From contig JAQFVV010006740.1 in NCBI GenBank assembly GCA_028023455.1, positions 304,161 to 368,160 of the forward strand: DNA of 64,000 nt, written 5' to 3'. This DNA comes from Epiperipatus broadwayi. Lineage: Eukaryota; Onychophora; Udeonychophora; Euonychophora; Peripatidae. Below are positions 11,949 through 25,394 of this stretch, piece by piece. The notes beneath the pieces were generated by a model, which searched no databases, was not told where the DNA came from, and worked only from the letters and a program-made list of their open reading frames with translations. Each line of letters opens with the position of its first letter. Within the stretch, counting starts at the first letter, position 1. A program made the translations under genes and the position numbers.

Positions 11949-12054
11949 TTATATATATATAATATACAAATCAATATATATATATATCAAAATACAGTAC
12001 AATTTATCTATATCAAACTTTATTTATTACATATATATATATATATATATTACC
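11949..12054. repeat. Interrupted (TA)n tracts
   Basis: Several short TA runs around 11949-11960, 11976-11988 and 12031-12050. The phrase TATAATATACAAATCAATATA recurs at 12960-12980. Confidence 0.8.
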
Positions 12055-12765
12055 ATTAGAAAACAGTCAATACGTAGACAATCCCAATATAGATAGCAAT
12101 CAAAAATTTTAAACTGTTATCAAGGCAACGTTCTTTTATCAATTGAGGTATGTTTTGTGTATAATATAGTAATGCTATTTTACTTAAGCCTTTATAGAAA
12201 TTTGTCATATTGGGAATGATAATTACTGTTTTTTTTATAAATATGTTCATGTTAGTTAGAATTTATTGCAATAAATATTCAACACCCGCAAAAGATTTTA
12301 TAGACTTTGAGAATAATTAAATCCTTTAATTTTTAAATAATATTAATCATTTTTTAGTTTTGGTGGAAACAATTTATTTTATCAATTATATTTTTATATA
12401 AACACCAAACAAATTATGTGTAGATATAACATTTTACACGTGTGAAAATACAGGGAATATCATTAATTATTGTCTTACCCTGCTGTTGCTTTAGTATAGT
12501 GATGAAATAATAGATTCAAAAAGCTAAATATTATTAAGTCACAATCTTTTATCCCATCATATCTGATGCTTGAATGTCACATAATCTTCCAAAACATGAA
12601 TAATTCAATTATATATGTTTCACAACAACTTATGTTTACAATTAATCCACATGCTACCTATTATTATATAAACCACATTTCAAATAGACCAGAAAAATGA
12701 TGTTTTATCAAATAGAAGGACAATCTACATTGGTAATTAATCCATAATTTTTTTGTTAATAATTG
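12055..12765. other. AT-rich stretch, nothing recognised
   Basis: A 64-codon open frame at 12056-12250 (minus) has no domain and is not called. Confidence 0.5.
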
Positions 12766-12955
12766 GATATATACATATATAATTATAAAGATTTAAAAAC
12801 AAACTTTCAAGCTCCATTTCTATATATACTCTATCTTATACAATTAATATACATGACCACACAAACATGTAAAAAAAGAGAAATGAGCACCAATATACAT
12901 ATTTCTTTATAGTCACATCCATCAGTCAGTCCAGGTCATCATCTCCCATATATAT
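12766..12955 (-). mobile_element. Palindromic hammerhead-family repeat, half copy
   Basis: Minus strand keeps CTGATGG for CTGATGA, then GAAATATGTATATTGGT, so the right half of the ribozyme is recognisable while the core has one base change (last A to G) and the helix II arms no longer match well. The family phrase with AACTTTCAAGCTC (plus strand) is at the outer end. Only one arm present. Confidence 0.75.
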
Positions 12956-13001
12956 GTATATATAATATACAAATCAATATATAGAAACTCACAGAAACAT
13001 A

Positions 13002-13006
<5 letters not shown>

Positions 13007-13036
<30 letters not shown>
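13007..13036. repeat. (TA)n microsatellite
   Basis: About 15 TA units; a shorter tract follows at 13192-13209. Confidence 0.95.
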
Positions 13037-13041
<5 letters not shown>

Positions 13042-13078
13042 ATAAAGTTTCTGTTAACACTAACTGAAATAATCATAC

Positions 13079-13163
13079 AACACCCTCTGTTTAATAGTCT
13101 ATATCTCAATAATAGCTATTATTGAGATATAGACTATATATAGACTATTAAACAGAGGGTGTT
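13079..13163. repeat. Near-perfect palindrome, 37-bp arms
   Basis: AACACCCTCTGTTTAATAG and the next 18 bases are repeated in exact reverse complement ending in AGAGGGTGTT, with one 11-bp insertion (a duplicated TAGACTATA-type block) in the right arm. There is essentially no loop. Confidence 0.9.
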
Positions 13164-15835
13164 ACTGGATATTTGTAATTGTACAATGGTTTATATATAT
13201 ATATATATTGAAACAAAGATTTTCACAGGTTGCATATATAAAAGGCATATTTTGTGGGCTCCGTCATGTTAAAAAAAATTTAAATATAGATATTCTGACA
13301 TTTCAACTTGGTCTAACCCAGTGGATGACTTTTGTGACCAACTCAAAATGAAAAAAATAGGTTATTTTCTAGTATATTATTTTGATATTATAGGTAATAA
13401 GAGTTCAAACCCAATAGATAGGAGCTTATAAAAATATATTATATAGTTTGAATTCATTTTGAGATAAATTAAATAATAAAATGATACAATAAATTACCTA
13501 AAAGGTGGGATTAATTTAAATTTACAATATTTAAAAGATACTATGAGATAAAATAGCTTAATTATAGCATTATATATTTTATATGTTTAACATAATTATT
13601 TTTGTTTAAAATATTATTTAAGTGATACTTAATTTAATATTAGACTAAAATGTGCTGAAAGTGTCACATGATTAGAGGTGATTGTGAATATGTAGGCTTA
13701 CATAAAGTTAGAGAAAAAACTTGATTTTAGCTTTCTAACAAAGTTTAAAACATAATAAAGTGTAATAAATATTAAGACTAGAGATAATATTAGCAAAGCA
13801 ATGAATAAAATTATTATTATTATCTTATTTAAATGTAATATTTTATTTTAAATCAATTTTAGATTATTAAAATATTAAAAATGTTTTCATAAAAATATTT
13901 AACTTTTTATATAATATATTAAATATTTGAAGTATTAAATAATTTTCTAATATTTAATATTGATGGCTCATAGTTTTAAAACTTATTTTAAAAATGATAT
14001 TGATGTAGGTAAGTAAATTAGCAGATTTGTACAAGCAGTATTGACTAATGAAATCATTGGATTAAGACCAGTATAAAAAGAGAGATTATAACCAGTATAG
14101 ACAATAATTTTTGTTATTTCAGTGATATAGTATTTAACAGATTCAGATTAAGACATATTTAGTTTGAAATTAACAACTATATTTTTTATATTGTGACAGT
14201 AGTAATTTTATTATAATTATTTTGCTTAAAAATGTTTTGAAAAATGTAATTTGAATAACTATTTAAATAATGATTCACTAAACCCCAAAATTTTTTTGTC
14301 AGTCTATTCCTACTTGAACTTATCATAAAACCTCAATAATTCTATATAACACAATAGTATCTACTTAAATATTAAGAAAATGAGCACCAAATATCAAGGA
14401 ATATACTGCAACAACACCAGAAGAAATTTATATAAGAACTTTGTAATTTTTATAAATAGTATACCTGGTGTGAGTGAACATTTATTTAAAATGACTTTAC
14501 CATTTTATAATGAAAATAATTTATTAAAGTTAATTAAGAGGAATTGGACATTTATTAAAAGTCATTATTGCAGTATTAAATTTGGACAAATAATAAGAAA
14601 GTTAAGACTCTACATCTATGTTAAAAACTGAATTTAAAATGTTTTATGGTAAGATGAATGTCTGTTTTATTATATAATTGATAGTAATAATTTGCATTTA
14701 ATTTGTCTTTAAAAAGTAATCAAAATGAACTTACATTTTAAGGATGATGTATTTATGGATAGAATGAAGAAGATGACTTTTGAATGTGTTTTATGCTTTT
14801 AAAATGACTTGTTTTTGATTAAATCAATAAATAAAATTATATACTTTAAAAATAATTTTATCTGGAAATAAGGACCTTGGACACATCTTTTGAAAAGATT
14901 AAAATTATATCAGTTAATATATGCTTTGAATAATATAGCTGTTTTTTAACCGGGAAAAGAAAAATATATAGTAAAAAGATATATGTTTAAAAGGATAAAA
15001 AATTTAAATTTTTAAAGAAAGAAATATTTATTTTAATTCATGAAGTATTTTATCTGATAAATGTATTAAATAAATAATTTGATTATATAATGTTTGCTAC
15101 TAATATTTTTGACTGATAGAACATGCAAATATTATTTATATCATATTTATTACAACATATCTGTTATACACAATGACATAAACATAAGTAAGAAAATATT
15201 TTATATAAAATGGTTTTTGAATTATTATTCCATGAAGATATTAAATGCCTGGATAAAATTTTTCAGAAAGAAATGAAATAAGCAATTTATTTTTTTCTGG
15301 ATCATTAATATTTTTCTTGGATTTTAGTACATTTTATACTATTATTTGTAAATTCTTTCTTCAAATGGCATCAAGACAGGAGGAGTATGATTGTGCACAA
15401 AGCTATCCAACCATAACTAGGCAAGAGGAAAATATATTTGTGTAACTTTAAAACTTTATCATTTTTATGTTAAGTAAAATGTTACTATTTAGAATATTAC
15501 TTTTGTCTTTAATTTTAACACTAATCTTTTGTTATTATATTTGAAATTTAATCTTAAGATAAATTTTTCTTTTATTATGTTGAATAAAAAATGTGTATTC
15601 AAAAAAGGAGTTTTCTGAACAAGGTAAGTTACAATCACAATTGATTTTACTGAATGTATAGTTCAAAAAGTGGATTGCCGTAATGCTCTTAATGATGGTT
15701 GAGATCATTGGTAATTTCTTTTTATTATTTAGATTACATTTTGTTTAATAATTTTTATTTAAAAAACAATATATCCTAATTAGTATTAAAATTAGTCTTT
15801 CATATTGCTTGAATTTAATATTAACCATTATGCTG
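13164..15835. other. AT-rich stretch without supported gene
   Basis: Two short open frames (83 codons at 14380-14631 and 60 codons at 15094-15276, both plus) show no domain, no splice context and composition like the background. I do not call them genes. Confidence 0.5.
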
Positions 15836-16500
15836 CACAAATCCTATTGGACAAGTGATTTAAACTCTAAACTTTTGATTGGACAATTACAGAATCAGCA
15901 GTAAAATATATATTCATTTTTTAATATTATATTCATTTTAGTTTTGTTTGTAAAAATAGAATAATAATTTATCAGATTATGAAAATGAAAGAAAGTTTTT
16001 TCAAAAATGCATTTCTATTTATAATTATAAAAATATTTAATAGTGAAAAATGTAAAAAGAAGTTTGTAACAAATTACAAAGTGTTTAGATGTCATTGATT
16101 TCTTTCTCAATTTATGTTAGTGTAAAAGTAAATAATTTTTTTGTAAAATCTTACTATTTTTTACTAAAATGTTAATATTTTTGTAAAATAATTATATTTT
16201 TAGCATATTTTATACAAATACATTATAATATGTAAAAAAAATATTTTAAAACACTCTAAAAAATTTATTTCATTTTCAAAATCAAAACAAAGACATTGGA
16301 GCAGCAAAAGTTATTGACAGGTGTTTATACATAAACCAACCAATCAGCAATTAGGAATGTTTGCCATCTCTCATTGTTGTAGCTTTGAATACCTATATTA
16401 TTGATTTTTATTTATAAAATAATTCAAGAGAATGCAGCATCTTACAGAACTTTTTAAGTTTTAAAATGAGCCTAATTATTCTAGAATAACATAAAAACTA
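15836..16500 (+). repeat. Dispersed repeat, long relative at 55980-56830
   Basis: The two share in order CTTTTGATTGG.CAATT-type start, TTTAATATTATATTCATTTTAG, a TTTTTCAAAAATGCATTTCTATT block, AGCATATTTTATACAAATAC, a TTTTAAAACA..CTCTAAAA block, an ACCAATCAGCA block and AATTCAAGAGAATGCAGCATCTTA. An inner part (16270-16340) is the reverse complement of the tandem unit phrase at 2.5-3.5 kb. No coding capacity. Confidence 0.8.
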
Positions 16501-17097
16501 CCCAAATTAAAGTGAGTTAAGCCATGTATGAGTTAACTTGAGATAGTCTGGAAACTTATTAAACAGTGGAATGAACTGTTGATAAAAATTATCATCATGT
16601 GCATTTTTTATAAAAGAATTGATGAATGTGTACAAATGTTTTTTTTGGATACATCCCAGGATATTTAAAATTTTTATTTAATCTGAATGCTTGAATATCT
16701 CTACATTAGATAATACCTTTAATTTATTAATGTTTTATCTTTGTAAATATTATCAGTTGAAATACCAAATAAAACTTGACACTGATCTCTAAATTATATA
16801 ATAACAAATAAATAAATATATAGTACTGTTGTATGTTTTATCAAGATCATTGGTGCTTGAAAATTAAAAAAACAAATCTTGAAATGAATTTAAAGCTTTG
16901 TTGTTTCTTTAATAATGTGTTTTGAAAATTATTTTAGAATACGGTTTATATATTTTACAATGTTGAGTGAGTTAATCAGTGTGGAAGATATAGGATGAGT
17001 AAATGTTAGCGATATGTTGAAATCTATTGTATGTGAAATATATTGTCATACTTTACAGTTAATAAAATATACATATAACATTGAGATGTATATAATT
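16501..17097. other. AT-rich stretch, nothing recognised
   Basis: No coding signal or matched repeat. Confidence 0.5.
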
Positions 17098-17285
17098 TTT
17101 CATGGACAGTTGCATTTTCTTATTATCAATAAGTGCTATAACAGAGCCATGACTTTAATCTTAGATGACCGATGAATATGGACCTATTTTTACAATTTTG
17201 CACTGTATCCATGATAATATTATTTTAGTCCTTTAAATCATTCTTGTTACAATTTCATACCCTACATTTTAATCACTATCACCAC
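17098..17285 (+). repeat. Dispersed repeat, relative at 8525-8710
   Basis: See the copy at 8525-8710 for the shared blocks. Diverged, unclassified. Confidence 0.6.
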
Positions 17286-18423
17286 AAGAATAATAATAGA
17301 AGACAGTTTCATACATTGGTAAAGTAATGACTAAACTGCTTGAAGTTGATAATTTTATAAGAGGGCAAGATGAAATATAGAGAAATTTCTTTCACTAATG
17401 ATGTTGAAATGATTGATGATTGTTATAGTATATAACATAAGAGACAAATGATTTATTTTGCTACAAGTAATAGAGATAACTTAGATCAAATAGATGCATA
17501 TTGAAATCAGAATGAAAGTGAGAATACTGAAAATGATTTTGAATAATATAATGAATGTAAGAGTATAAAAACAAAAAGTAATACAAATATCAAGCAATAT
17601 AATGTATGGTTAGTTCTTTAAATTTTATTATAAATAATTTAAACCATTTAAGTTACAAAAAATTATGAAATTGTCATTTAAATATTTTTGCATAATAGTT
17701 ATTTTTTATAGAGGGAAGTATTCATATTTTTATTTTTAAATTTTCTGATATTCAAATATCAAGATGATACTTGCTAAACTGCAAAGAAAGTCTTTTTTTT
17801 TTAATTATTTTACTTGTTGAATTTTATGAAGTGTATTTTAAAATAAAAACTTATATTGATGCACTATGTCATAAGAAATATATTTATAAAATTGGGAAAT
17901 TTATTGTAACTGTTCCCAATACAAAATAGTAGAATATTATATTTGCTGAATAAAGATAATATATTGTCATTATTGTTGTATACAAGTTTTTATTTTATTT
18001 GAAATGACCAAAGTGAAGGCTATATTTATTTTATTTTTTGTCATAACTTGTAAGATTTAATGTAAATATTTTTTAATGATAATAATGTCAATTTTTATTT
18101 TACTTTTGTAAACATTTTTTTTTATATTATGTTATAAATTTATTGATAATTTGTTAATAAATTTGTTAACTGTTTTTGTAAATTTATATCTTAGTAGAGT
18201 TGTGATTTATCTGTTTGTTGTTTATTCATCTTTCATTCTACATGCATTATCCCCAAAAATTAATAGTTTGAAATATTACTTAATTGGCAAATGATCCATA
18301 AAGATTACTTAGATATTATTTCTATTATATATGATTGAGTAATAAGGTATATTATTATTGTTATTGTAGAAGATATGATCATTGGTATTTTTTAAACTGA
18401 CACAACATCAATGAGAGATATAT
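17286..18423. other. AT-rich stretch, nothing recognised
   Basis: No coding signal or matched repeat. Confidence 0.5.
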
Positions 18424-18519
18424 TTAATATTGCCACAATATTCAGATACATTTTATATATATAATGTTACATTAATATTGCCACAATATTCAGATACATT
18501 TTATATATATAATGTTACA
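18424..18519. repeat. Exact tandem duplication, 48 bp x 2
   Basis: Units 18424-18471 and 18472-18519 look identical base for base, including ATTGCCACAATATTCAGATA, so the duplication is recent. Confidence 0.95.
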
Positions 18520-19003
18520 TTAGACAAAGAAAGATAGTACAATGTTTAATTAAACTTTATTGTATTACTTATGTTTTATTGCTAAATTATGATTATTAAA
18601 TAGACTTAATGTTGAGAGTTATTAAGTTATTTTAGTTGCTTATTGTTCTTATTACTTTGTAAGTGTAGTTAGATATCATATATAATTCCTCATCATATTT
18701 AACTACAGGGTATTAATTAATTCATTCATTTTGTTACTCCTTTGTTAGAAATGAACCTGAGATTATTATTATTATTTTTGGAGAATTGAAATTTTTTTTA
18801 TAGAAAGATAAGTAGAATATTATTAGTTAATGTAAAATGTCAAATTAGTATTTTAATAAAAAAATATTAAGTAATTAATTTATTATTTCTGTAATAAGTT
18901 TATAAATACTATTTTACTATTATTAGATGTGTGTTTTTAAAGACTTGAGAGTATTACTAGGTGGTTTTGCTATGTGAATTTGATGGGGTAATATTCTTAT
19001 GCC

Positions 19004-19037
19004 ATTGGGAATGTATCTTTAGGGATACATTCCCAAT
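19004..19037. repeat. Short palindrome
   Basis: ATTGGGAATGTATC and its reverse complement GATACATTCCCAAT with a six-base spacer. Confidence 0.85.
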
Positions 19038-19236
19038 ATTTAAGTCAGTGTACCTTACGGAACGTCTCATGTTAAGAATTTTATAATTATACTTGTTATT
19101 TTGATAGAACTTTATTTTATTTATAATATTGGGCAAGTTTATAAATTAACTTTATTATTGAAATGAATAGATTGAGTATTATAGTTTGGACTCTAATTAT
19201 TTATTATGAACCTAAATGTTATGATATTTTAATTCA

Positions 19237-19508
19237 ATAAGTCTTCTTAAAGTGAATTATTGAAAAATATTATTTTATTAGATATATATCTTAATAATGT
19301 ATTCTGAGCTAGTCAGAACAGTATTATTTACTTAGACATTGTTTATGTAATCAATTACAGTCTAATATTGTTATAAGTCTTCTTAAAGTGAATTATTGAA
19401 AAATATTATTTTATTAGATATATATCTTAATAATGTATTCTGAGCTAGTCAGAACAGTATTATTTACTTAGACATTGTTTATGTAATCAATTACAGTCTA
19501 ATATTGTT
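19237..19508. repeat. Exact tandem duplication, 136 bp x 2
   Basis: Units 19237-19372 and 19373-19508 read identically through landmarks such as GTCTTCTTAAAGTGAATTAT and GAGCTAGTCAGAACAG. Either a very recent duplication or an assembly artefact. Confidence 0.95.
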
Positions 19509-19589
19509 ATATCCTAGTTAGCCGGATTCTTTAGTTCAGTAGTTAGCCTTTAAGAAGGGTACAATATATATAATCATTGCTTGGCTTAT

Positions 19590-19805
19590 AATAAGATAAA
19601 AAAATCTTCAAACTTTAAAATTGAAGCCTGTCCATTAAATTTTGAAGATTTTCTACCATAATATAAACCAAGCTTCAGATATGTATATTAGTGATCATTT
19701 ATCTTTTTTGACTTGTGTGGGGTCATGTGTATCGGTTGTAGAGAAAGAGTGGATAGCTAAAAGGAGCTTGAAAGTTTATGATCAAATCTCCTTTAATTAC
19801 AATTA
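19590..19805 (+). mobile_element. Palindromic hammerhead-family repeat, one arm with a variant centre
   Basis: From about 19680 it follows the family: GATATGTATATTAGTGATCA, a TTTATCTTTTTTGA block, a GTGGATAGCTAAAAGGAGCT block, then TTGAAAGT and the ATCAAATCTCC end. The ribozyme core is absent and a GAAGCCTGTCCATTAAA block is in its place, shared with 31140-31190. Confidence 0.7.
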
Positions 19806-22138
19806 AACTCCAGCTGTATGAAGTATGCCTGTATTTCAAATAATTTACATGTAATATTGTGGAAGGAACTATTATTCACATATATGCTAGAATTAACACC
19901 CCCCTCTCCTGTCAATATTTGCACTTTATCCTAGGAGAAAGTGGTACCAATTTTAGTGCATGTGTGAAAAATAGTTCCTGCCATAATATTATAGATATAT
20001 AAATCGCTATAATATTAATTGCTACTTATATATACAGACAAATAATCTAATAATTGAAAATATAAAAAATTACACTAAGTAAATATATATTTTATATATT
20101 ACATTTATATTTTTTATAAAAGTTTAAGATTAAAAAAAAAACAAATCTAACTAAATGCATTACTAATTGATTATATAAAATTAAATGTTATGCCTTAATG
20201 TTTAGAAACATTACTATTGTTATTGCTATTCGATCAATATCAAAGAAGCAAAATGAAAAATAATGTTTTTATTAGAGTTATGGTAAATAATTAATTATTC
20301 TGTATTATTAAAATTAAAAATCCATTATTTTATTAAAAATGATATTTAAAGAAGTGATATTAAAAATGTATTTTATATTAAAGAAGACAGTGTAATCAAA
20401 TATTTATTTCGTCATTTAATAAATAAATGGGAAGGGAAAAAATAAAACTCTTTATAATCTGTATATATTAAAATATACCTAATGATTAACTGAAAACATT
20501 TTTATTAGAAAAAAAATTATGGATACTATTAAAAAAACTAATACTTAGTCTATAATTTAAATTTTAATTTACAGTTGCATCTATTTTGTTTTCAGAAAGA
20601 TGCTAGACGGTAAGATAATGAAAACGAATGTTCATTGATGATAAACATGTGAGTCCAGGAATGACATTATACACATTTTTGTATATTTATATGCATAGAT
20701 ATGCTAATAACTATCTCCATCAACATATTTTGTGGTTCTAATGGGTTTGGACAATTCTATTAAACAAGACCTTCTATTACTTTTTTTAATCTTTAGATTA
20801 ATATTTACTTATATAAATAATCGTTTTTAATGATACTGTTACATTCTATTCTTGTTTTACCTCAAAATATTATTTATTCCGCAATTTAATAAATTGAAAA
20901 ATGTGTTTTCTTAAATGCAAATCAAATAATTTATTTTATTATTTTAAATATTTGGATTGTTTATAAAACAAAACAAATTTTTTTAAAATAACTATTTTAG
21001 TTGTTCGTTTTATCTATTATTTAGAGCTAATTTTTTATACAGTCACTATTAAATTATAATTTTTATTAATATTTTTATGCTAGTATAATTTAAAATAGTG
21101 TATGGTATATAATTGAAACTTATAAAGTTTTTAAAGTTAAGATCTTGATGAATAAAGTCTTTTTGTAAACTAAATTTAAAGTATTATTTTTTAAAGATTA
21201 ACTATAATTATCGATATTCTTATAAATTTATATAAAAATATATTTTCATTTTATTTTTAAATAGTTTATATATAATAAAATTTTTCAGCTTTCAGTAATA
21301 TTTGGTCATAGAAAAAAGAAAAAAAAGTGAATTGTAGATTGACATTATTATGAGTTTGGAGGTTTTCATCTTCTCATCAGCTCCATTAGTCCTAAAACAT
21401 TCATTAATGGATATATTTTTATAAGGTTCTTATGAAGTGATATAAATTGTTTTTACCATGAAGGAGAGTAATATAATAATAAAAATGAATAATGAAGATA
21501 TAATGATGTGCAAAATATAGAAGTGGAAACTAGAGATGAATCCTAACAAAATTGAAAAATTAGATTAGTCAACTATATACTTCACAACAATTAATTATTA
21601 CATATGCAAATTAAATTTTCTCATTTCAAGATAGAAAATTTTATTTAGTGCAGATATTTTGTAAAATTTTTGACACAACCAAAGTATAATTTGAAATATT
21701 ATTTTAAAATTAGAGTCACAGATAATAGTCTATATATCTTGGGTGTTTGTCATGAAAAAGTATTGCATATGTTTACTATGCATATAAAGGAGCCTGATAA
21801 ATTTAAACTTTTCTGTTGGACTTACATTTTTATGGGTAGCTAGGTAGCTGCTTGGAGCCAATCTAGGTAGTCATCCAATTGTTGGATTATAAAAGTATTA
21901 TATAAATATTTTCAGCAAGAAGATTAAATCCTCATTATTTGGCAATTTATATCTTCAATTGTTATTTTTTCAAATTTGTTTCTTCCATGATTATTAAAAA
22001 GTAAAAGTGTGTGAGGAGAGTTCTTTGATGAAGAATATTAATCTTCTTGGCAAAATATCTATAAAATACTGATTATTTAATTTTTTTTAAAAGTTCAATG
22101 ATTTAACATTATCCATTGAACTATTTTTGATACTAACT
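19806..22138. other. AT-rich stretch, nothing recognised
   Basis: Very A/T-rich, no open frame of interest and no repeat I could match. Confidence 0.5.
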
Positions 22139-22139
22139 T

Positions 22140-22205
22140 TTTTAGTTATATGAGATTGAGTGGATAGCTGAAAGGATCTTGAAAGTCTGTGTTCAAATAC
22201 CTTCT
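22140..22205 (+). mobile_element. Palindromic hammerhead-family repeat, terminal fragment
   Basis: ATGAGATTGAGTGGATAGCTGAAAGGATC and the following TTGAAAGTCTGTGTTCAAAT match the outer end of the family. About 65 bp only. Confidence 0.7.
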
Positions 22206-22608
22206 ATTAACTTAAGTTAAATTAAAAACTTGCTCAAATTTATTTATATTCAAATAGAAAGGAAGTTGGAAGAGGGGGTTGTACTATTAAAATATGTAAA
22301 AAATAAAAATAAAATTGATACAACAATTAATAATAATAAAAAAAACATATATACAACAAAATCTTTGAATTAAAACTTTTTATGTAGATGATGTTAAAAT
22401 GTTTATATAAATACCAAGCATCATGTAAATCATTCGACTCCAAAATCAAGTTTTTTAAAAATAATTCTTAATTGTGTTATGATATGAAGAAATATATAAG
22501 ATTTCCTGGCTTTACATTCAAATCCTAGGACATGTGGTGAACAAACAAAGTCAGTATTTACTATTTATAAAGATTTTAAAAATAGAAATCAAGAATACAT
22601 TTTGTCAA

Positions 22609-22708
22609 GCATTGCTCATCGAGAGGTCAGCGACAGCTGCTTTACAAGCAGTTGCCCCAGGTTAGCGGGTTCACTTTCTGGCTGATGGTAGAATACATTA
22701 AAAAAAAA
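22609..22708 (+). mobile_element. tRNA-derived SINE, decayed copy
   Basis: Starts GCATTGCTCATCGAGAGGTC and matches the 5507-5589 head along its length (AGGTCAGCG, CAAGCAGTTGCCC, GCGGGTTCA), then GGCTGATGGTAGAATACATT and an A run to 22708. The acceptor stem has mismatches and the T loop is mutated. No flanking direct repeat was established. Confidence 0.85.
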
Positions 22709-22709
22709 G

Positions 22710-24894
22710 GAGATGTTGATATTTTTTTCTTATAAAAGTCATAATTTGTTTTAAAATGTAATGGCCATTTTTTAAATAATAGTTCCACTTTTGTATAACA
22801 AATTATTTATTAATATTGTAGATTAATAAATTTATATTATCTGAATTGTAAATAGAAATAATTCTAGAATAACATATTACTTTTGTTTGCATCTAAAAAG
22901 CAATTCAGTTTTAAAATATGGCATTTCAATACATATTATAAAAAATAAAAAAAAATAGAAAAAGTAAAGTTTATATATTGAAAAATTCAATAGATTGGTT
23001 AAATTAATATAATAAACTAATAAAAAAAATCTTAAAAAGAACAATTAATATTAAACTGGCATTTATACAACCTAATCTGCAAGAACCAAATTTTTGCATT
23101 CATTCATTTGCTAACAACCACTTTAGGTGAATGCATTAAGAATTATTAGTAACCTTTTATTAGAATATGGGTTATTATATGATTTTTACTCTGGATATAA
23201 ACTTTAAATTTAAAACACATTTAATGTTTCATTCTTATTAAATACAAATACGCGCAATCATAACTTTATTATGGTTATAAAATATATAATATTTAGAATA
23301 TAGGAACTGATTAATAGATCAAGTAAATTCAAACATATTCCCCAAAAATTATGTTAACAAATTTGTAAATAATCCTCAGTTTCACACTAAATATCAATTC
23401 ACTGTTCAGATTTTAAAAAATGATCACTTATCTCTGCCCCCTTCTCTTAATACGTTAATAATAAATAAACCAAGCATTAATAATACATAGATGTAAAACT
23501 TTTACATTAGTGATGAATTTTGTAATTTTTTAATGAAGACAGTTTAATATTTTAAATAGAAGATCAAATGATAATCTAGTTTATATTTAAATTTCTATTC
23601 TCCAGAACGTATTTTAAACACAATAATAAATACATATATATACAATATGAGTTGTGAAGTGAAAATTTAAACACATTTTAAACAAACGTTTAAAAGTAAT
23701 GAGTTAATAAAATGTTTGCTGATTTTTGAGATGAAAATAAATGCGGGGGGGGGGAGACTTAAGTCAATGAGGGAAGCATATAGGAACACAGTAAATTCTT
23801 TTTGTGTAATTTATTTTTCATACATACTTTTCAAAATTTACCTATTAAATATGTTTAAATTTTTTTATCTTATCTACTAAAAATATACTATAATGATCAT
23901 TTTTATAATAACTTTAAATACTTTTTGAATAGGTTTTTTTCCCCTCTCTCTCTAAATGCCTAAATTTAATTTATTAATTTGTAATAATAATAAAATAAGC
24001 AATAGAATAAATAATAACTGTTAAGCATTTATGCATAAAAAATAATATTGAATTTTAGAAAAAATGTTCATTTAATATGCTTTTTAAATGTGTCATTATA
24101 TTTCAAATAAAGTCTATACAAAAAAAGAGAAAAAAACTTTTAAAAGCTTTTTAGATTCATATTATAAAGAAAACTGAGAATATAATTTTAATAAAAAAAT
24201 AAAAAAATCGAATATAATAATAAAGGTGAATTAAAAAAAGTAATAATGTTAAAAATCAAAACAAAAAAAAAATGAATTAAGTGTGTTTTTAAAAAAGATA
24301 TTAGGAAGAAGCCTCAATCCATTGGTTTTGATGACATGGAGAATAAAAATTGGGTTGTGTGTGTGTGTTAAGTGTATTATCTGAGGACCATGGATAATAG
24401 CTATTCGCTAAAATATATGCAAGTGCATGACATGTTTTAAAATTCAAAACAACTTAATTTAAAAGTATCAAAGTTTCAACACCCATAACTTTTACACCAT
24501 TCTCTTCAGATAAATATGTTAATGATGATAATATCTAGCCCAAAAAATGAGAAGTACTAATCATTAATCTTTTTATGCAAAGTGTATTGTATCAAAATTG
24601 TAAATGCAGAAAAATTGATACTTATAAATCAAATTGTAATAATTTGGTATTAATAAATACTGAGTAAATGATAAAGACATGAGCAAAAAATTATAATTTA
24701 AGTCAAATGAAGAATGATGATTTATGATATAAGTCCTTTTGAACACCATTTGAACTTTCAGTTATTTTTGTTCACATTTTATAAGTACATGTATTGGAGT
24801 GAAACCTTTAAATACATCTAAATCTGTAAGTGATTATATACACTTTTATATATAGGACAACATAATCACCTATTGAGGATATTATGGATATAAA
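22710..24894. other. AT-rich stretch, nothing recognised
   Basis: Contains a 10-base G run at 23745, otherwise plain A/T-rich sequence with no coding signal. Confidence 0.5.
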
Positions 24895-25050
24895 TTTGTC
24901 AGTTCATTTGTTACTTACTTAATAGATCAACAATTATTTCATCAAACTTGGTGAATCATACATGACATTTTTCCTTTTTTGAAGAATTACATAGGCTATG
25001 GATTTTTGCTCAATGACATTTAATTGTTTGAAAAAATTGGAAAATTTATT
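24895..25050 (+). repeat. Dispersed repeat, relative at 30372-30515
   Basis: Shared blocks in order: TTTGTTA.TTA.TTAATA, ATCTTGATGAATC-like, a GAAAAATTACATAG block, then ATTTTTGACT, a TTTAATTGTTTGAAAA block and TTTTAT. Unclassified. Confidence 0.65.
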
Positions 25051-25244
25051 TTTACTATGAATAAATCCACAGACAAGGTCAGTAATCTTTAGGAAATTTT
25101 TATCATATAAAAGTAATATTTTTGATAACTGAAAAAAAGATTGTGTGTATTAATAAGATTGGGCAATATCAGTGGACGTATTTAGCAACAAACAAACATT
25201 CAAAATTACATATATATATATATATATATAATCGGTTATATATT

Positions 25245-25394
25245 AATTTTTAATTGAGGTTTAAAGTTTATATCTGTATTAGAGATAATGTCTAGTTTAA
25301 TAAATGATTAGTAATAATCGTTGTTATATTTATCTGAGGTGGATGGTGTCAAATTTGTGAGTGGAGTAAATTTGACAGTTGTAAATGAAAATGT

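Larger units (their letters stand above)
10640..11965 (-). mobile_element. Penelope-like element, 5'-truncated and decayed
   Basis: Minus strand encodes an RT C-terminal part (11496-11880) followed by a GIY-YIG endonuclease (about 11040-11180). RT plus C-terminal GIY-YIG is the defining layout of endonuclease-bearing Penelope-like elements. The coding sequence is broken by several stops. The 5' side ends at about 11960 against (TA)n sequence; the 3' non-coding end probably reaches about 10640. Confidence 0.85.

Noticed and set aside
14380-14631. 83-codon frame with ATG start.
   Set aside because: AT-driven composition, no domain, isolated; cannot be supported as a gene.
21370-21395. CTGATGA followed by GAAAAC on the minus strand.
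   Set aside because: Only six bases between the core halves, too short for helix II.
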